NCBI GenBank assembly: GCA_003118195.1
Contig: BEXV01000008.1
Span: forward strand, 63,461 to 127,460
Direction of reading: 5' to 3'
From: Hemicentrotus pulcherrimus
Taxonomy: Eukaryota > Echinodermata > Echinoidea > Camarodonta > Strongylocentrotidae
DNA length: 64,000 nucleotides
Positions 35,596-47,676 of the stretch are shown in pieces. The notes beneath the pieces were generated by a model that made no database searches, was not told the origin of the DNA, and saw nothing but the letters and a program-made list of their open reading frames with translations. The translations under genes and the position numbers were made by a program. The stretch's first letter is position 1, and each line of letters begins with the position of its first letter.

Positions 35596-36715
35596 GGATG
35601 TAGAAATGAAATGAATTTCTTCCATATTTGTCCATTCTTTCCCAACCCTCCATTTCTTCTCACACCTCACCTCTCATTTGATAATTTTTAGTTTTGGGTT
35701 GTCGAGATGTCAAGTCAGGTCTCGGAACACTGGTCACCTGAGCGTTACCGTACTACGTGATTTAGGTACGTGATGACCTTCGAGTTGATGTGTGTCTGCT
35801 TTTGCTACAAGAACTTGACCCTTTCTCCAGCGGTGTGAGGCCGACATTCTGTACTTTAAGGTGATGACCTGTGCAGTTTAATGAGATCGGTTAGGATACT
35901 TCATCCTTTTTCTTATCCATTTATGAAAACCCAAATGTGTTTTCGATGGCTGAAGAAATATCCGCGAGCTGCTTCAAGCGCCTACGCGGTGTGAGGATAG
36001 GAAATGGTAAAAGAGCGCGCGCCTTTTCGTTTTTATCTTCTTAAACAAATTATGTCAAAATGTCCAAGGACGTCTGCCGCAGCGAAACGGGGCAAGGAAG
36101 ACAGCCATGTCCGCTCGGGTGAGCAACGGCAAGAGCGCCGTCGAACCCTTGAGTACCTGAAAGCCGCAAGAAGTCATCTAATGATGACAATAACGTTCTA
36201 GCGGTCATTGGCTTAAGCTCATTTGCATAACCTGTATCAATTATTGCCGGCGAATAGTGTGACCTCTGAACAACCAGTCTGCTTGTACCCGATTAGAAAG
36301 CAGAGCGCGCCAAAAGTTATCTTTTAAATTTGTGGTCACTCGATGCAATTAATTGAAAACATTCAGAGTCGTCTAACCTTTTCGCCTTTACCCCTGAGAT
36401 AATTTTTTTTTAACTGTCAATTTTTATATACTCTAACTTTCCTCAAATTTAACTGTTAGTTAAAGTATACAATGATCATCTCAGAATTTTGCTACGTAAT
36501 CGTATCAAAGAATGATTTCATAACATTTCTGCGGTATAAATTGGTTTTTCAATAATTTTTATGACATTCACACTGTGGCAATAATGCTGAATTATCAGAT
36601 TTAAAAAAACGTGTAAGAAACATAAATATAGGAAAACATATCAGCCCTAGATATATATATAAAATTAACAGAGCTATTTTGTTAGGAACACGTAAAGAGG
36701 TGCGGAAAAATAGAA
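35596..36715. other. Unique DNA with a CpG-rich patch
   Basis: The segment 35960-36180 is relatively GC- and CpG-rich (GAGCGCGCGCC, GCCGCAGCG). A 65-codon plus-strand frame (36004-36201) runs through it, Arg/Lys-rich with no domain. No gene is supported. Confidence 0.45.
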
Positions 36716-36810
36716 AGTGAGAGATAAAGAGAGATATAAAGAAGAGATAAAGAGAGAGAAAAATGAAGAGAAAGAGAGAGAGAGAGAGAGTGAGAGAGCA
36801 AGAAAAATGA
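36716..36810. repeat. (GA)n/(GATA)n microsatellite
   Basis: GATAAAGAGA-type units pass into GA repeats of about 30 bases. Frames on both strands across it are repeat translations. Confidence 0.9.
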
Positions 36811-37823
36811 GAAACATGATGACAATTTTCGTGACAAAGCACACTAATTTGGCGCCTCACTTTTTATTACACTGTCTCCATCACAAATTCTATAAAAAAT
36901 GCTGGTATAATCAATAAATATGCTACCCAGGATAGCGTGATATACAAATATCAATAACAAGAACCTTAATTAGGGAAACACACTTTTTACAACTTGTTAA
37001 GAGCTTTTATCTTATGATTTACGGCAATTTTCAAGGCTTGAAAAGTCAATAAAACATAAAGGTGGCATCCGATTTCGGATTATATTTCCTAATGATTTAT
37101 ACAGCTAATAAACTGTTCAACTCGTCAGTTAACATGAGTACATCGGGATCAAAAATAAAAAAGAAGATGGAAAATATCAAATTATCAACAATTTATTCCG
37201 TGATAAATTATTGTGCGAAGACAATGAAATATTAACAAAGGCAGATTTTAATAACTAAAACAATAATAGAAGAAATAAAACAAACATTAAAACTTTCTTG
37301 ATTATGAATGCATGTTGGCACACGACCATCACCATTTCAGTGAAATTAGATTAAAGTTAAAAAGGCTAAAAGAAATTTTGTTTCCCACTGAATCAGCTGT
37401 GTGTCATCATTGAGTTGTTGAGCAATCCCTTCAAATAATTTCCCCCTCAGTCAATGAATGGGTTATTCGATAAATTCTTAGCACTATCCAAATTAATCAA
37501 TCAGTCATTGATCGATCATCGAGTTTAACAAAACAACTTATACTGAGTAGATCATGTGTAGTAACATATGGGTTCGAATCTCTACCAATATTTTCATAGT
37601 AAACTTGATTCTTTTCGTCACCCATGTCTTCTTCATGTCCATTGAAATTCAGAACTACTACATCGGGTTTTAGACACTCCAACGATTGAAGCAGGAGCAG
37701 AAACATTGAAACAAGGGAAAGACTTAATAAAAGTGCCACACCTTTTTCTTCATAAATACATAAAAAGAGTGGATCAAATTTTGAAATCATTAACCAAACT
37801 GTATTCACCGAAATTAACAAAGG
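36811..37823. other. AT-rich unique DNA
   Basis: A B-box-like GGGTTCGAATC occurs at about 37570-37580 without a partner A box at the right distance. The 107-codon minus-strand frame (37497-37820) shows no domain. Confidence 0.5.
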
Positions 37824-37841
37824 AGGTTTGTCGACAAACCT
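37824..37841. repeat. Perfect 18-bp palindrome
   Basis: AGGTTTGTCGACAAACCT reads the same on both strands. It lies 40 bp upstream of the large hairpin at 37882-38049 and could belong to the same insertion. Confidence 0.85.
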
Positions 37842-37881
37842 GGGTTTATGTGCGTCATATGTAAATAAGCTTTACAATATA

Positions 37882-38049
37882 CAAATAATACATGTTTTTA
37901 GCTCGTGCATGGGTGTAAACGCACTGCACGCTGGTTGAGTCACAGTAGCATAATGAACGAGACTTGTCGAGTTCATTGTCAGTCTCATTGTGACTTAACT
38001 AAGTACAGTGCATACCAGCAATGCACGAGCTAAAAACACGTATTATTTG
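37882..38049. mobile_element. 168-bp foldback element family E
   Basis: The outer arms 37882-37910 and 38021-38049 are inverted copies matching at 28 of 29 positions (core GTTTTTAGCTCGTGCAT). Pairing continues inward with interruptions (GAGTCACA against TGTGACTTA) to a near-palindromic centre around AATGAACGAGACTTGTCGAG. The unit could therefore fold almost end to end. No open frame exists. A non-autonomous foldback or MITE element is the likely explanation. A hairpin RNA precursor is possible but longer than usual animal pre-miRNAs. Confidence 0.7.
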
Positions 38050-41000
38050 TTTGATAAGATGGGTCTACAATATAGTATGAGTATAAAGTCGAAAAATTGA
38101 CGGTCGTTATCACCACAATGCAATCCCCATGCATATGGTAAACATTAATGCACGCACACGTGCTCAACTTCGACGCTTCTCATTGGCTACATTCTGAAAA
38201 CCATTTTATAATGTGGGTTTAATGATATGGTGTATAAAATAGTGTTTGGTCTATTCCGATACAATTTTATACAAATCTATTCATAAAGTTTACCGATTTT
38301 TGTTTCAAAAAGACAGTTGTTTGACAGGGGAACGCATCAAGAAAGAGTTCATGTTTTTAACATAAATCAAAGTTGCTAAAGTTACATTTATTGATATTTG
38401 ATTGTATATTACTCATGGCTAGCTAGTAGCTGATACTTGTTTCTGATGCACCTGATTTTCATTTTATGCGACTTCTTGTAACTGAATTTTCTATTCAAGG
38501 CCTTGATAATCGAAACTTGTTATATTTGAGTAAAGATTTATTTCTTCGCTATTCAGTCTTCTTCAGTGTCTAAATCCAATTATCTTCTCAATCCGCCTCG
38601 ACGAATGGTGATGAAAATGCAAGCCTTAATGTCAGAAGATATTAACTAAATTACAAATGATGGACATATGACAAGGAAGGTATCTCAGAAAGGAGAACAA
38701 AAAAGTTATGGATTAGATTGCTTTCACTCTGCTTCTCACTCAGTACACGTCGATTGCAAGTGATTAGCTCGCATCTTCGTCTAATTCTGTACGTGATAAA
38801 ACTGAGATGTGACCGCTTATCGGCAACATCGCGATTTATCAACGACATAATGAATACACGGGATCCGTTTCAGACAGGCATTACAGCATCATTCACCAGT
38901 CCGGCTTGAGATTCGTAATCAGGGAACAATTCATTCCCAAATCGACTAGAACAAGGCGTGCCCAGTGGTGCCGATGACGAGATCGCGACAAAAACTAATG
39001 CATGGGACTAAACAACCATGACCTGCCATGACCAGCGTCACTGAAGATGCGCAAAGTAGAAGCGGTCGAGGCAAGGTGCGGAAGGACGTTGCCATTTTGA
39101 GATGTATTTTGTTTCTAATTCGCCTGGATGTGAGCAAGATGCGTATCTGATGTTAGAATAAAGCAAGTTTCGATTGATTCTTATCAACGGTATTGAAGTG
39201 TGAATTGCCAGCCTGTGAAATGTTAGCCCTTTGGGGGCCGCTGGGTAAAATCCCGCTGTAATTTTCGATCGATAAAAGATGACCGTTTTACAAATAGCCT
39301 CAATGTCGAAATTCCAAAACCCGAAACCACTCTCAATGTCAATCATTTGAAATAGAGAATTGCATAGATGTTTCCTTCAATGTATCCCCAAAATAAATGC
39401 AACAAAGAAGTTTTATCTTTTTGTCATTACAGTGTTGCTTTTCCCTGACAAAGAATATAGACCTAATAATTAAGGGGAATAGATCTCACAAATCAAGTTC
39501 GTTGATGCGGAACTCGTGACAGGAGAGTTAACACCAACGTGATCATGATACCCCAATTCGCTAAGGATCTAACATATAACACCTTGGTTCTGTATAGGTT
39601 AGTCTAAACATGACGCCATTGGTTTTCCACCGGCATCTGAACTTGGGGGTATTTTCGGTTGAATTTAGCTGCTGATCAGGGCCAGATGGTTGGGTTGAAA
39701 TCCTCTCTTGTCTTGGGAGGAAACACGAGACGACACATAATTTCAGAAAATTGTTACAATAGCTAGGGGGTCGGCCGCCGGACTATTTTCTTTATGTCCT
39801 ACCAAAGTGTACACATTATCCATTAATCCCAACTTCCGCCTTTGGGGTTCTTTTCGAAACTCCTCTTTCGTGAGCAGTCGGCTTGTTTTATAAAGGAAAA
39901 CAAAATGGTTCACATGTTTCCCTCTCTTCTTCTTTGACTCTTTTGTTTTTCTTCGCTCTGGTCCCCTTTAGTTCCCATCACGGGTTAGGAGAAGTTGTGG
40001 GATTGGATACACGGTGGTTTGAATCTTTGCATCAGATTTAAGGTAGTGATAAAAGTTATTTTATCAGATCAAACTGGTATCAGTTCGGCCCAATTTTCAT
40101 GATCTTTTCCCCTTTACCTAATGTCTGAGGGGTGAAGGGTTCCGGGCGTAGGATTTGGGATAGTCCTGGAACAAGGAAATTGAAAGGTCTGATGTGTGAT
40201 TGGCATGGATATCTTGACAGAGCGTGATATATTGCGGGTTCTTCCAGAGCGTTTATTCCATTTTACTTGTAACACGACACCATTAGCAAAGACGTATGCT
40301 GCACAATTTGAGGGTTTTTTCTATGCGTGTAAACCAATATGCTGTCCGAACTTCCCCTTCCACGAGACGGGCGTGAAAACCCACATGGGGATAATGGCGA
40401 TCAGAGCAAGCAAAATCGAGGGTAAAAATCATCATTGGTGAACGCCCAACCAATTTATTTTGCGAATTGGCTGGAAGGGAAAATAAGGTGTCCATTAGTT
40501 TAAAGGCTCTTAACAAGTTTAAATAGATGCTGCCGGAATAAAGCGCGTTAAATCTCGGCATATTAATTGCATCAACCAAAGCGTGTTCGCTAACGCGCGA
40601 ATGTCCGAAAAGCAGCATATTTTTGTTCACCCAAATATTTTTTGCTGAAGGCGCAGAGTGGTTCCGTCATACACTAATCGCGTCCAGGAGATGACTATAT
40701 ATTTGGATAATAGTTGTTCTTATGTAGCAGTAGCTGATTGTTTCGCAGGATTACGCATTGGTAATAACATTAGAGTATATCGCTCGTAGCTATCCCCACG
40801 TATACGTCCACAAGCTGGAATGAAAATGTCCGCGTGGAGGACTGGTATCATATTTCGCGGTCTTCGCCATCAGCAACAGCGTGCTCAAGATGCTCATGAG
40901 AAGTGGTTGGGAAGGGTCGTTCCTCCTAGAAGTGGGCGTCGGCCGGGATTTGGAAGGGAGAAGAGAAAACAAAATGGCTTCGTAACACTGCTGGCCTTGT

Positions 41001-41277
41001 GGTGACGAGTTACCAAACTGTCAACTCGGTGAGGAGATGTTGAGTGACACTTTGGGAGCTATAGAGCCATTTAAACCAACCACACGCATGCATCACACCG
41101 TACAGATGTTATACTTCACAGACTATCTACTTGAATATAAAAAAAATTATCAATGAACAAACGTACAGAGCTTATTGAATAAGAATCGATTTTTTAAAAG
41201 GAGTCATAGAACTGAGGATAAGTATTACATATGACTTGAAATGTATGCTACCGCCATATAATGAGACAATGAGAACA
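38050..41277. other. Unique DNA, no gene supported
   Basis: Frames up to 115 codons (40283-40630 minus) lack domains and overlap frames on the other strand. The patch 40800-40990 is GC-richer than its surroundings. A motif GGAGCTATAGAGCCA at 41055-41069 is shared with the interior of MITE C (12324-12338). Confidence 0.5.
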
Positions 41278-41365
41278 CAACAAACATAAACAACAACAGT
41301 AACAACAACAACCACAGTAACAACGATGACCAACAAAAATATCAGCAGCAGCAGCAACAAATAAA
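41278..41365. repeat. (AAC)n/(AGC)n trinucleotide repeat
   Basis: ACA/AAC triplets with interruptions end in five CAG/AGC-type triplets. The reverse strand reads as a Val/Cys/Leu-rich chance frame. Confidence 0.88.
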
Positions 41366-44300
41366 TGAAGAAAAAACAACAACAGAGGCGTCCCTGGAAA
41401 GGGTAGAATATTTGAAAGAAAGCTTGAATATATTTCCCAGCAAAGAGCTTTCACTAAGTAAGCACATATATGTATTTCATTTTAATACTTTAAGTGGTCA
41501 ATCAATTTTTTTTTCATTCTCGAAAGTTCATTTTAAAAAGATGCTGCAGGATGAGAAATGAAGGTAGAAAGAAAATATGAAAGAAGAATAGGAGAAATTG
41601 GATAGTATGTATATATACATGTAGCACATATGGCTGACAAATCTGGATCGGAGCATAGATAAAGAAGAGCACTACTCGCAAGAAGACATTAATATGTTCA
41701 GGCTATAGTGCAAAACGAGGTTTAAATCAATATAAGTATATGCACGTAAGCAAGTATATCTTTATATTTTTATTCAAAATGATACTCTTCTATCTACCTA
41801 AGATGTTAAAGTCCTAGATGCCATTTTGATTGTTTCAATTTATTTTCTGATTCACATCTTCTCCGACCCGTAACAGTCTTAAATATTTGAACTAATGCAC
41901 AGTGCTTTTCAAGGATATATATTATGTGAAGGTGTATTTTACCATGTTAGTCAAAGACCAAATTGAAGTCCAACTGTCTTCAATAATAGACTTTCAAAGA
42001 TATATAGTTTCTCCTTGAATTACACTTCACTCCTTGGTCTTAAGCCTTTGTCAATATCATCGAATGTCAAGTTTGAATCATACAAAAGAATTGTTCATGA
42101 TTATATTTGGAATTATTGAGTAAATCGGCCATTATTGTATTCATTGATTTTATTTCTTAACTTTACTCTAATTCCTTTTCGTACATAACATAGAAGCAAA
42201 AAAAACCAACGTATCAATCGATGACCAGATGACTGAGTGCCCTTATTTTATTTTGCTGCTTTCAATTTGCAAACATCTTAAATCACAACTTGAACAATAA
42301 CAAGACAAAAGCTCGCTGTAAATAGATAGATTCATCGCATCTGGAAACTCTTTTATTTGGATTATTATGAAGTATTTCATATATTTCTTTTTTTGTCCAG
42401 TTCCTTAACATCAGACTTTAGTCTCGTTTAAATCTCCTGCTCTTTTTGTTAACAATACGTCGTGAACAAGAAAGTAATTTCGTACGCAAATTGGTGATAT
42501 CATGAATTAAATATTTGTTTAACATTTTTTCTTTATTATTTTCTGAATGGACAATTACTTTTCTCGCACCTATCATATGTTTTTCATCCGTTTGTGTTAC
42601 ACCATGAACTTGCGACAACTGTCTCATTAAGAAGTTTCAAAGTTTCAATGTAGATATAGTCGAAGGGGAAATAAAGTTGTAAATTTAGACCTGATTATGG
42701 GACTTTTAGATAAAATTACTTCAATAAACCCTTCTATGTGTCCGTCATTCAAACGTCACAATCATGTCATTGAGGAACAAAAAAGTAGAAGGCCTCTCAA
42801 AACGAAAGTGACCCTTTCAACCTTTCTTTTCTAATTGTCCATAAACTGAGCAGTATAATTATCTGCTGACATATTAATGGACTCGCCAATAAAATCAATT
42901 AGGGTAGAAACTCATGACATCACGAAACAAGACCAGCATCGAAACAAGCCAGTGGGACTGAAGCCAAGCATTCCTAATTATTCCTTGCATTATAAAGACG
43001 TTTTGGGGTGGTGAAAACTAGCCATTAGGTGTAGTGTAAGGCTATAAGTGGACCGCTTCTACTTGTCAATAACTTATGCAGTCTGTTCAAGAGATTCTTA
43101 CGAGCATTTTAAAGGTATGTTATACTACCTTCTTTCCAACTTGATGTGATGGAAGTCTTTTCTGTTAACGGAAATTGTTTTCTAATTGGGTTCTTGATTG
43201 CTCCAATTTTGAACATATTTTACATGTTTGAGCCAAAGCTAAAAAGAATATGCCGAATGATGATGATATCGAGTAACTTTTTGGAGCACTAATCCGACTA
43301 TACGTCAAAAAGCTCGACCTGCTTTTGAATTGACATTCGTCATCTTGAAAAAATTAAAATCAATTTTATTTCTCCTCCACTCGAGAACCCAATTTTTGAG
43401 TTATTTTCACAAAATATGGTGCCTATGAGTCAAGAGAACATTTGGATGAACCCCGGGGATAATGAAGTATGACAATCTTGACGAAAAAAGGTTTGGTGGC
43501 TGTCGTACTTTAAGTCATCTCGGCCTGCATCTCGGCGTGTGAGATTACAGTGGAAGCCTGGAGATCATGAGGGGTGAAAGCCGAGTGGAGTATTTACCAC
43601 ATGAATCGGCCACGGGTCAACGCCGGCGACGAGCGCGGTTTCGAGAGGGAGCATGGTTCGGGTTTCCTCCGCTAAGACTCGGGTTGGACACGGGTCGGCG
43701 ACATCGCAGCTTCATTTTCAAGCCCCTCTCATTGAAGAGCGCGTAGAGGGGGTGGCGAACGGGGGAGGCGCAGGGAGTCAACGAACGCACCTCCAGTCGT
43801 ATTTTTGTCGAAATTCAACTCACTTTCGCTCAGGGAGTTGCTGTTTTTGACAGTTATGCTCGCTCTCAATTTATGGCAATGTTCAGATATCAAGTTATAG
43901 GAAGGAACCATGATCAAACATTCAGATCGTTGATGTTTTAATTATATTGTTGATCGTAGTTTCGCCGCGATCATGACACTTACTTTGCCATCTATATGCT
44001 TGTGTGGGGATATAACCGATAGGAAGGATTGAATATAGTTGGATAACGTCAAGTATATAAATTTATTAGTGGTGAGATGACGAAGTATTTGAAAAGAAGC
44101 AAATTAGACGAAGTTAATAATTAATTAACTTTTTTTTAAAAAGATTGATGAAGCCTGATATCAATGACATAAAGCCGTTCTAGATTTTCAAATCGATGGT
44201 TCTTTGGTAAAATAATTTTACCCTTTTAAACATAAATTTACCCTTAAATAATTTCACGCGATGAAAGAAAGTTTTTTTTTGCGGTTACACCTCCTATCTT

Positions 44301-46053
44301 AGGTAGGTCTTGGTTTAAATATATTCGCATTCGTATGTTAATTCCTACTTTAAAGAGAATCGAACACACTCATATTTCAAGTCACAGCTCAAACGAACCG
44401 AATGCAACTGCAATTCGCCCCCACCCCCTAACCCGACGCCCTTACCTTCTGTGACCTAGATGATAAGGAGGTCAAAAGTGAGCGTTTATCGGGGTTAGCT
44501 ACTGGTCAGGATCTGCAATATGGCGTCTAATTCTCTTCTTCTTCAAGTACTACTCAATATTATGAGCTAAGATAGAGATTAATGGTGGAGGTGTGGGTTG
44601 TCTCAAATATCCGGGACCTACGTTAGTGGGGTTAATAATCATGTTTACAAATAGCAGGGTTAGTTTAGCCGACCACGCCCATTTTATAGGTAATTTTGAC
44701 TGTTAAGGATGTAACGGAGGAAACGGGTTCAAAGTCATTCGGAATTGTTTAGATCAGCAAAATGTTAAAAATACAAAAACAAATTCTTGCTGCAATCATA
44801 TTGTAAATTACAAAAATATGCATATTCTGGACTACAGGATCCATTGATCTTATTCCTCCATTCTAACCATTTATGAAAGATAGAAATGCAACACGTGACG
44901 TTTAAATTTCATCAGTTTTCATTAACGTCATCACTACTGTCTTCAAAACAAAATGAGAAAAAGTATATCCATAATGATTACACAGATCATGATACTAGCC
45001 TATCGCATGACTGACATTGTACGAAGAAAACATCAACCTAATTAAAATATTGAGGTTAAAAAACGCAATCGTCTAGTTTTGCATCCGATTGCACATTGCG
45101 AATTGAGTTTTTGTATATTTCAGAAAGATTATGTGGGCGGGTGGGGGGGAAGACCCATATAAATGTGACTATCTCAGAGATAAAACTCCGTGCGAGGATT
45201 AGGGTGTCTTAACATCAAGTATATTCGCACCTGTGCGATTAGGGGAATGTTGTCTCACATAGCACGTAGTCCAGATGGGGGTTGACGTGGAATATTTATT
45301 TTGTAACACACCTTAAGGATTCTTTTCCCCCAGTTCAAATCTTCACATGGTAACATGTTGGTTTTTGTTCTCACTACCGCTCTCTCGCCATCTCCCCCAT
45401 CACTCTACCCCTGCTTCTGTCTTTTTAGGGATGTTTGTCATGACCTCCCCCGGTAGAGGTTGTCCAAACACGAGACCAGGTAGTGCTCAGGATTTTGAGG
45501 TGTGCCCCTAGATGAGGGATGGAATTCATTCCCATGACGAACATGACAATGAGGGAGATTTCGAGGAATTTTTCTTTTCGCCCCATTTTCACCTGACTTT
45601 TATGTCAGATTATAGAGCAGGGGTTGTCGCTCGACCATTTCGAGTGGGCGGGGTATTTTAATTTTGTACACACAAACAAATTAACCACACGCACACACGC
45701 AAATACAAAAAGCAACTAAACTTTTTTTTTTTAAAGAATAAAAAAAAAACATTGTTAAGAGGTAGCCTCAAATTTTCACATCCAACCTCATGGAGTGCAA
45801 AATTTCTCAGAATGGACAGTTTGCCGAGCAGCATTTACACAAAATCTTTTTAAAAGCATAAATACATCTGTTATAGTCCTCAAATATTTTGATTTGGTTG
45901 CCAACATCATTTATTTCAAGATGAATAGGCAGGTACTTTGACTGAGAGATGGGATATAGGGAACACTAGCAACATATCACTTCTAGCAGGTGTTAAGCGA
46001 GGGCCCTTTCAGTGCGAGTTACAAGGCCGCCCTCGAAGATATAATATTATTCG
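41366..46053. other. Unique DNA, no gene supported
   Basis: AT-rich to about 43450, then a GC-richer patch at 43500-43810 with CpG-containing sequence such as CAACGCCGGCGACGAGCGCGG and short opposing frames of 62-65 codons. The rest to 46050 is AT-rich with poly-A and poly-T runs at about 45720-45755 and a short (CA)n at about 45670-45705. No domain, RNA gene or transposon end was recognised. The GC patch could be a cis-regulatory element or a small exon. Confidence 0.45.
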
Positions 46054-46127
46054 TTAGTCTGGTTATGAGAACGGGCAAAATTGCCCAGTGGAGTTTGAAA
46101 CAATGAAGGTGAAGGTTCGAATCCCCG
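46054..46127 (+). other. Weak tRNA-like sequence
   Basis: A good B box (GGTTCGAATCC, 46114-46124) is preceded by two possible A-box-like segments: TAGTCTGGTTATGAG at about 46055, too far, and TTGCCCAGTGG at 46081, too near. A small hairpin GGGCAA-AA-TTGCCC lies between. It is best read as a degraded tRNA-derived sequence, not a tRNA gene. Confidence 0.25.
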
Positions 46128-46280
46128 TATTGTATTTATTCATTACTGTAGATCTAGTGAGATGACGCAATGAAAACGCCTATTATGTTATTGTAATTGT
46201 TATTATCATAACATTTCGAAATACATTGATCACGAATAAGGCAGTCGTATAGACGTATATGAAATGCATCTTCATAAAAA

Positions 46281-46430
46281 AGTGCGTTGGTTCGGTGGTA
46301 AAGCATTGTTCTCATAATTGGGAGGACTCAACGTTCGAAACCAAGTCGATACACTATTGATTCTCAATTGTCAAGTCTCTTGGATGGGACTTAAAGCCTT
46401 ATAATCTTTGCTTATCGTCAAGCATATATG

Positions 46431-46469
<39 letters not shown>

Positions 46470-46500
46470 CTAGCAGTCAGATAAAAACAAACAAACAAAT
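46281..46500 (+). mobile_element. tRNA-derived SINE family D, copy 2
   Basis: The tRNA-like head has an A box TGGTTCGGTGG (46288-46298) and a B box CGTTCGAAACC (46332-46342) 44 bases apart. The anticodon-loop region reads CTCATAA, as in tRNA-Met. After AACCAAGTCGAT, shared with copy 1 at 24646-24868, comes a body with GGGACTTAAAGCC, a CTAGCA segment and an (AAAC)n tail ending at about 46499. A (TA)n expansion (46437-46467) interrupts the body. The total length, 220 bp, is almost equal to copy 1. The arms cannot form a proper cloverleaf, so this is a SINE and not a functional tRNA. Confidence 0.8.
46437..46467. repeat. (TA)n microsatellite inside the SINE
   Basis: About 30 bases of alternating TA replace or extend an AT-rich part of the SINE body. 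Copy 1 has an AT-rich sequence but no pure TA tract at the corresponding place. Confidence 0.93.
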
Positions 46501-47554
46501 ACACTAACAAAATATTATTTGTGTCGGACCATTCATGCAGTAAAAAGTAAAGTGTTTTAAAAATCTTTGGCCAGACCAAAATTTTCAATAAGGTTGTCCA
46601 CCTGAAAAGAAAAATGAAACTAATTAATTCATTTTTTTTCCGACAAAATTTGCTTTCTTCTACCTGTTATTAATGTATCTCCTCACTTTCCGTCTATCCT
46701 CCTATAGCTACACAATAAATCAATTATAAATGATGCTTTTATCATTATGATAACAGTTAGCGGATGTATGATTTCGATTTCGCTTTTTGTAATACAATTC
46801 ACAATGCTCAACGGCACACTGATGTTTTATTCTAATCTCTCACTGAAGAGTAGAAAACGTTGTAAAAGAGAAGCAATAAATCATTCTTTCCTTTCAAGTG
46901 AATTGTATCCTCGATAAGCAGGAGGAAAATATTAGCTTTAGGATGATAGCTAATGAGACAAAATATATAATACTAGTAGATGATTGATTGGGGGTTCATA
47001 ATACAAGGTCCATGGTCCCCTAAGATGTAACAGTTGTGACTGCATGACGCATAACCAAGGGGAATATGGAAACTTTCTAAGAAAAGTTTTAGTTAAATAT
47101 TTAATCTAGAAGGCAATCTATATGCTACATATTCTTAAGGGCAATCTTTTTGTTTCATATAATAATGACTGCAAATTCAGGATGCAAGCAACTTCCTACG
47201 TAGAAATATATTTTTTGATGTTTTTTTGTTTCATAAATATGTCTCATGTAAACCAACATTTTGAGCTTCCTGACAAAGACTAGCATTCTTCTTTAAGGTT
47301 TTATTAATAAGTGTTCTTTAAAACACAATTTAATAGAAAAAGGATTACAAAGAAAATTTACTAAAAACTGATAATTAGAACAAATTACATATGGATGGAA
47401 AGATTTTCTCTTGAAAAACACGAATAATTTGCTGAGAAATCATATAGATATCGTGGAGAGGCGTAAAATGCAATTTTTCAAGACCCTTCTTAAACCCCCA
47501 AGCGCCCCCGAACGTAAGCCAAACACACGAGCGTAGCGAGCTCTGAATAGTGAG
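46501..47554. other. AT-rich unique DNA
   Basis: No open frame of interest. The last 60 bases become GC-richer and contain GAGCGTAGCGAGC, leading into the hairpin. Confidence 0.5.
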
Positions 47555-47669
47555 GTCACACCCTGGACAAACAGCTCGGTACCGGCTGCTAGCTTCCGCT
47601 TAGTCCGTCTAGCTGCAGACCAAGCGGAAGCTAGCAGCCTTTTTTTAACAGCCGTGTCCAGGGTGTGAC
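47555..47669. repeat. Strong nested 115-bp hairpin, family F
   Basis: The outer arms GTCACACCCTGGACA (47555-47569) and their perfect complement (47655-47669) enclose an inner stem. Eighteen perfect base pairs (GGCTGCTAGCTTCCGCTT at 47584-47601 with 47622-47639), then a mismatch and three more pairs, surround a 12-base loop. A T7 run lies on the 3' side between the stems. Stem perfection in GC-rich sequence inside AT-rich DNA implies a recent origin or selection. Candidates are a short foldback transposon or a hairpin RNA. No open frame exists. Confidence 0.75.
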
Positions 47670-47676
47670 GTCACAC
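47663..47676. promoter_or_regulatory. CRE-like perfect palindrome
   Basis: GTGTGACGTCACAC is a perfect 14-bp palindrome containing TGACGTCA, the consensus CREB/ATF binding site. It straddles the 3' border of the hairpin. No nearby transcription start is visible, so function is unproven. Confidence 0.3.

Noticed and set aside
37570..37580. B-box-like GGGTTCGAATC suggesting a tRNA
   Set aside because: No A box lies at a suitable distance upstream and no cloverleaf pairing is visible.
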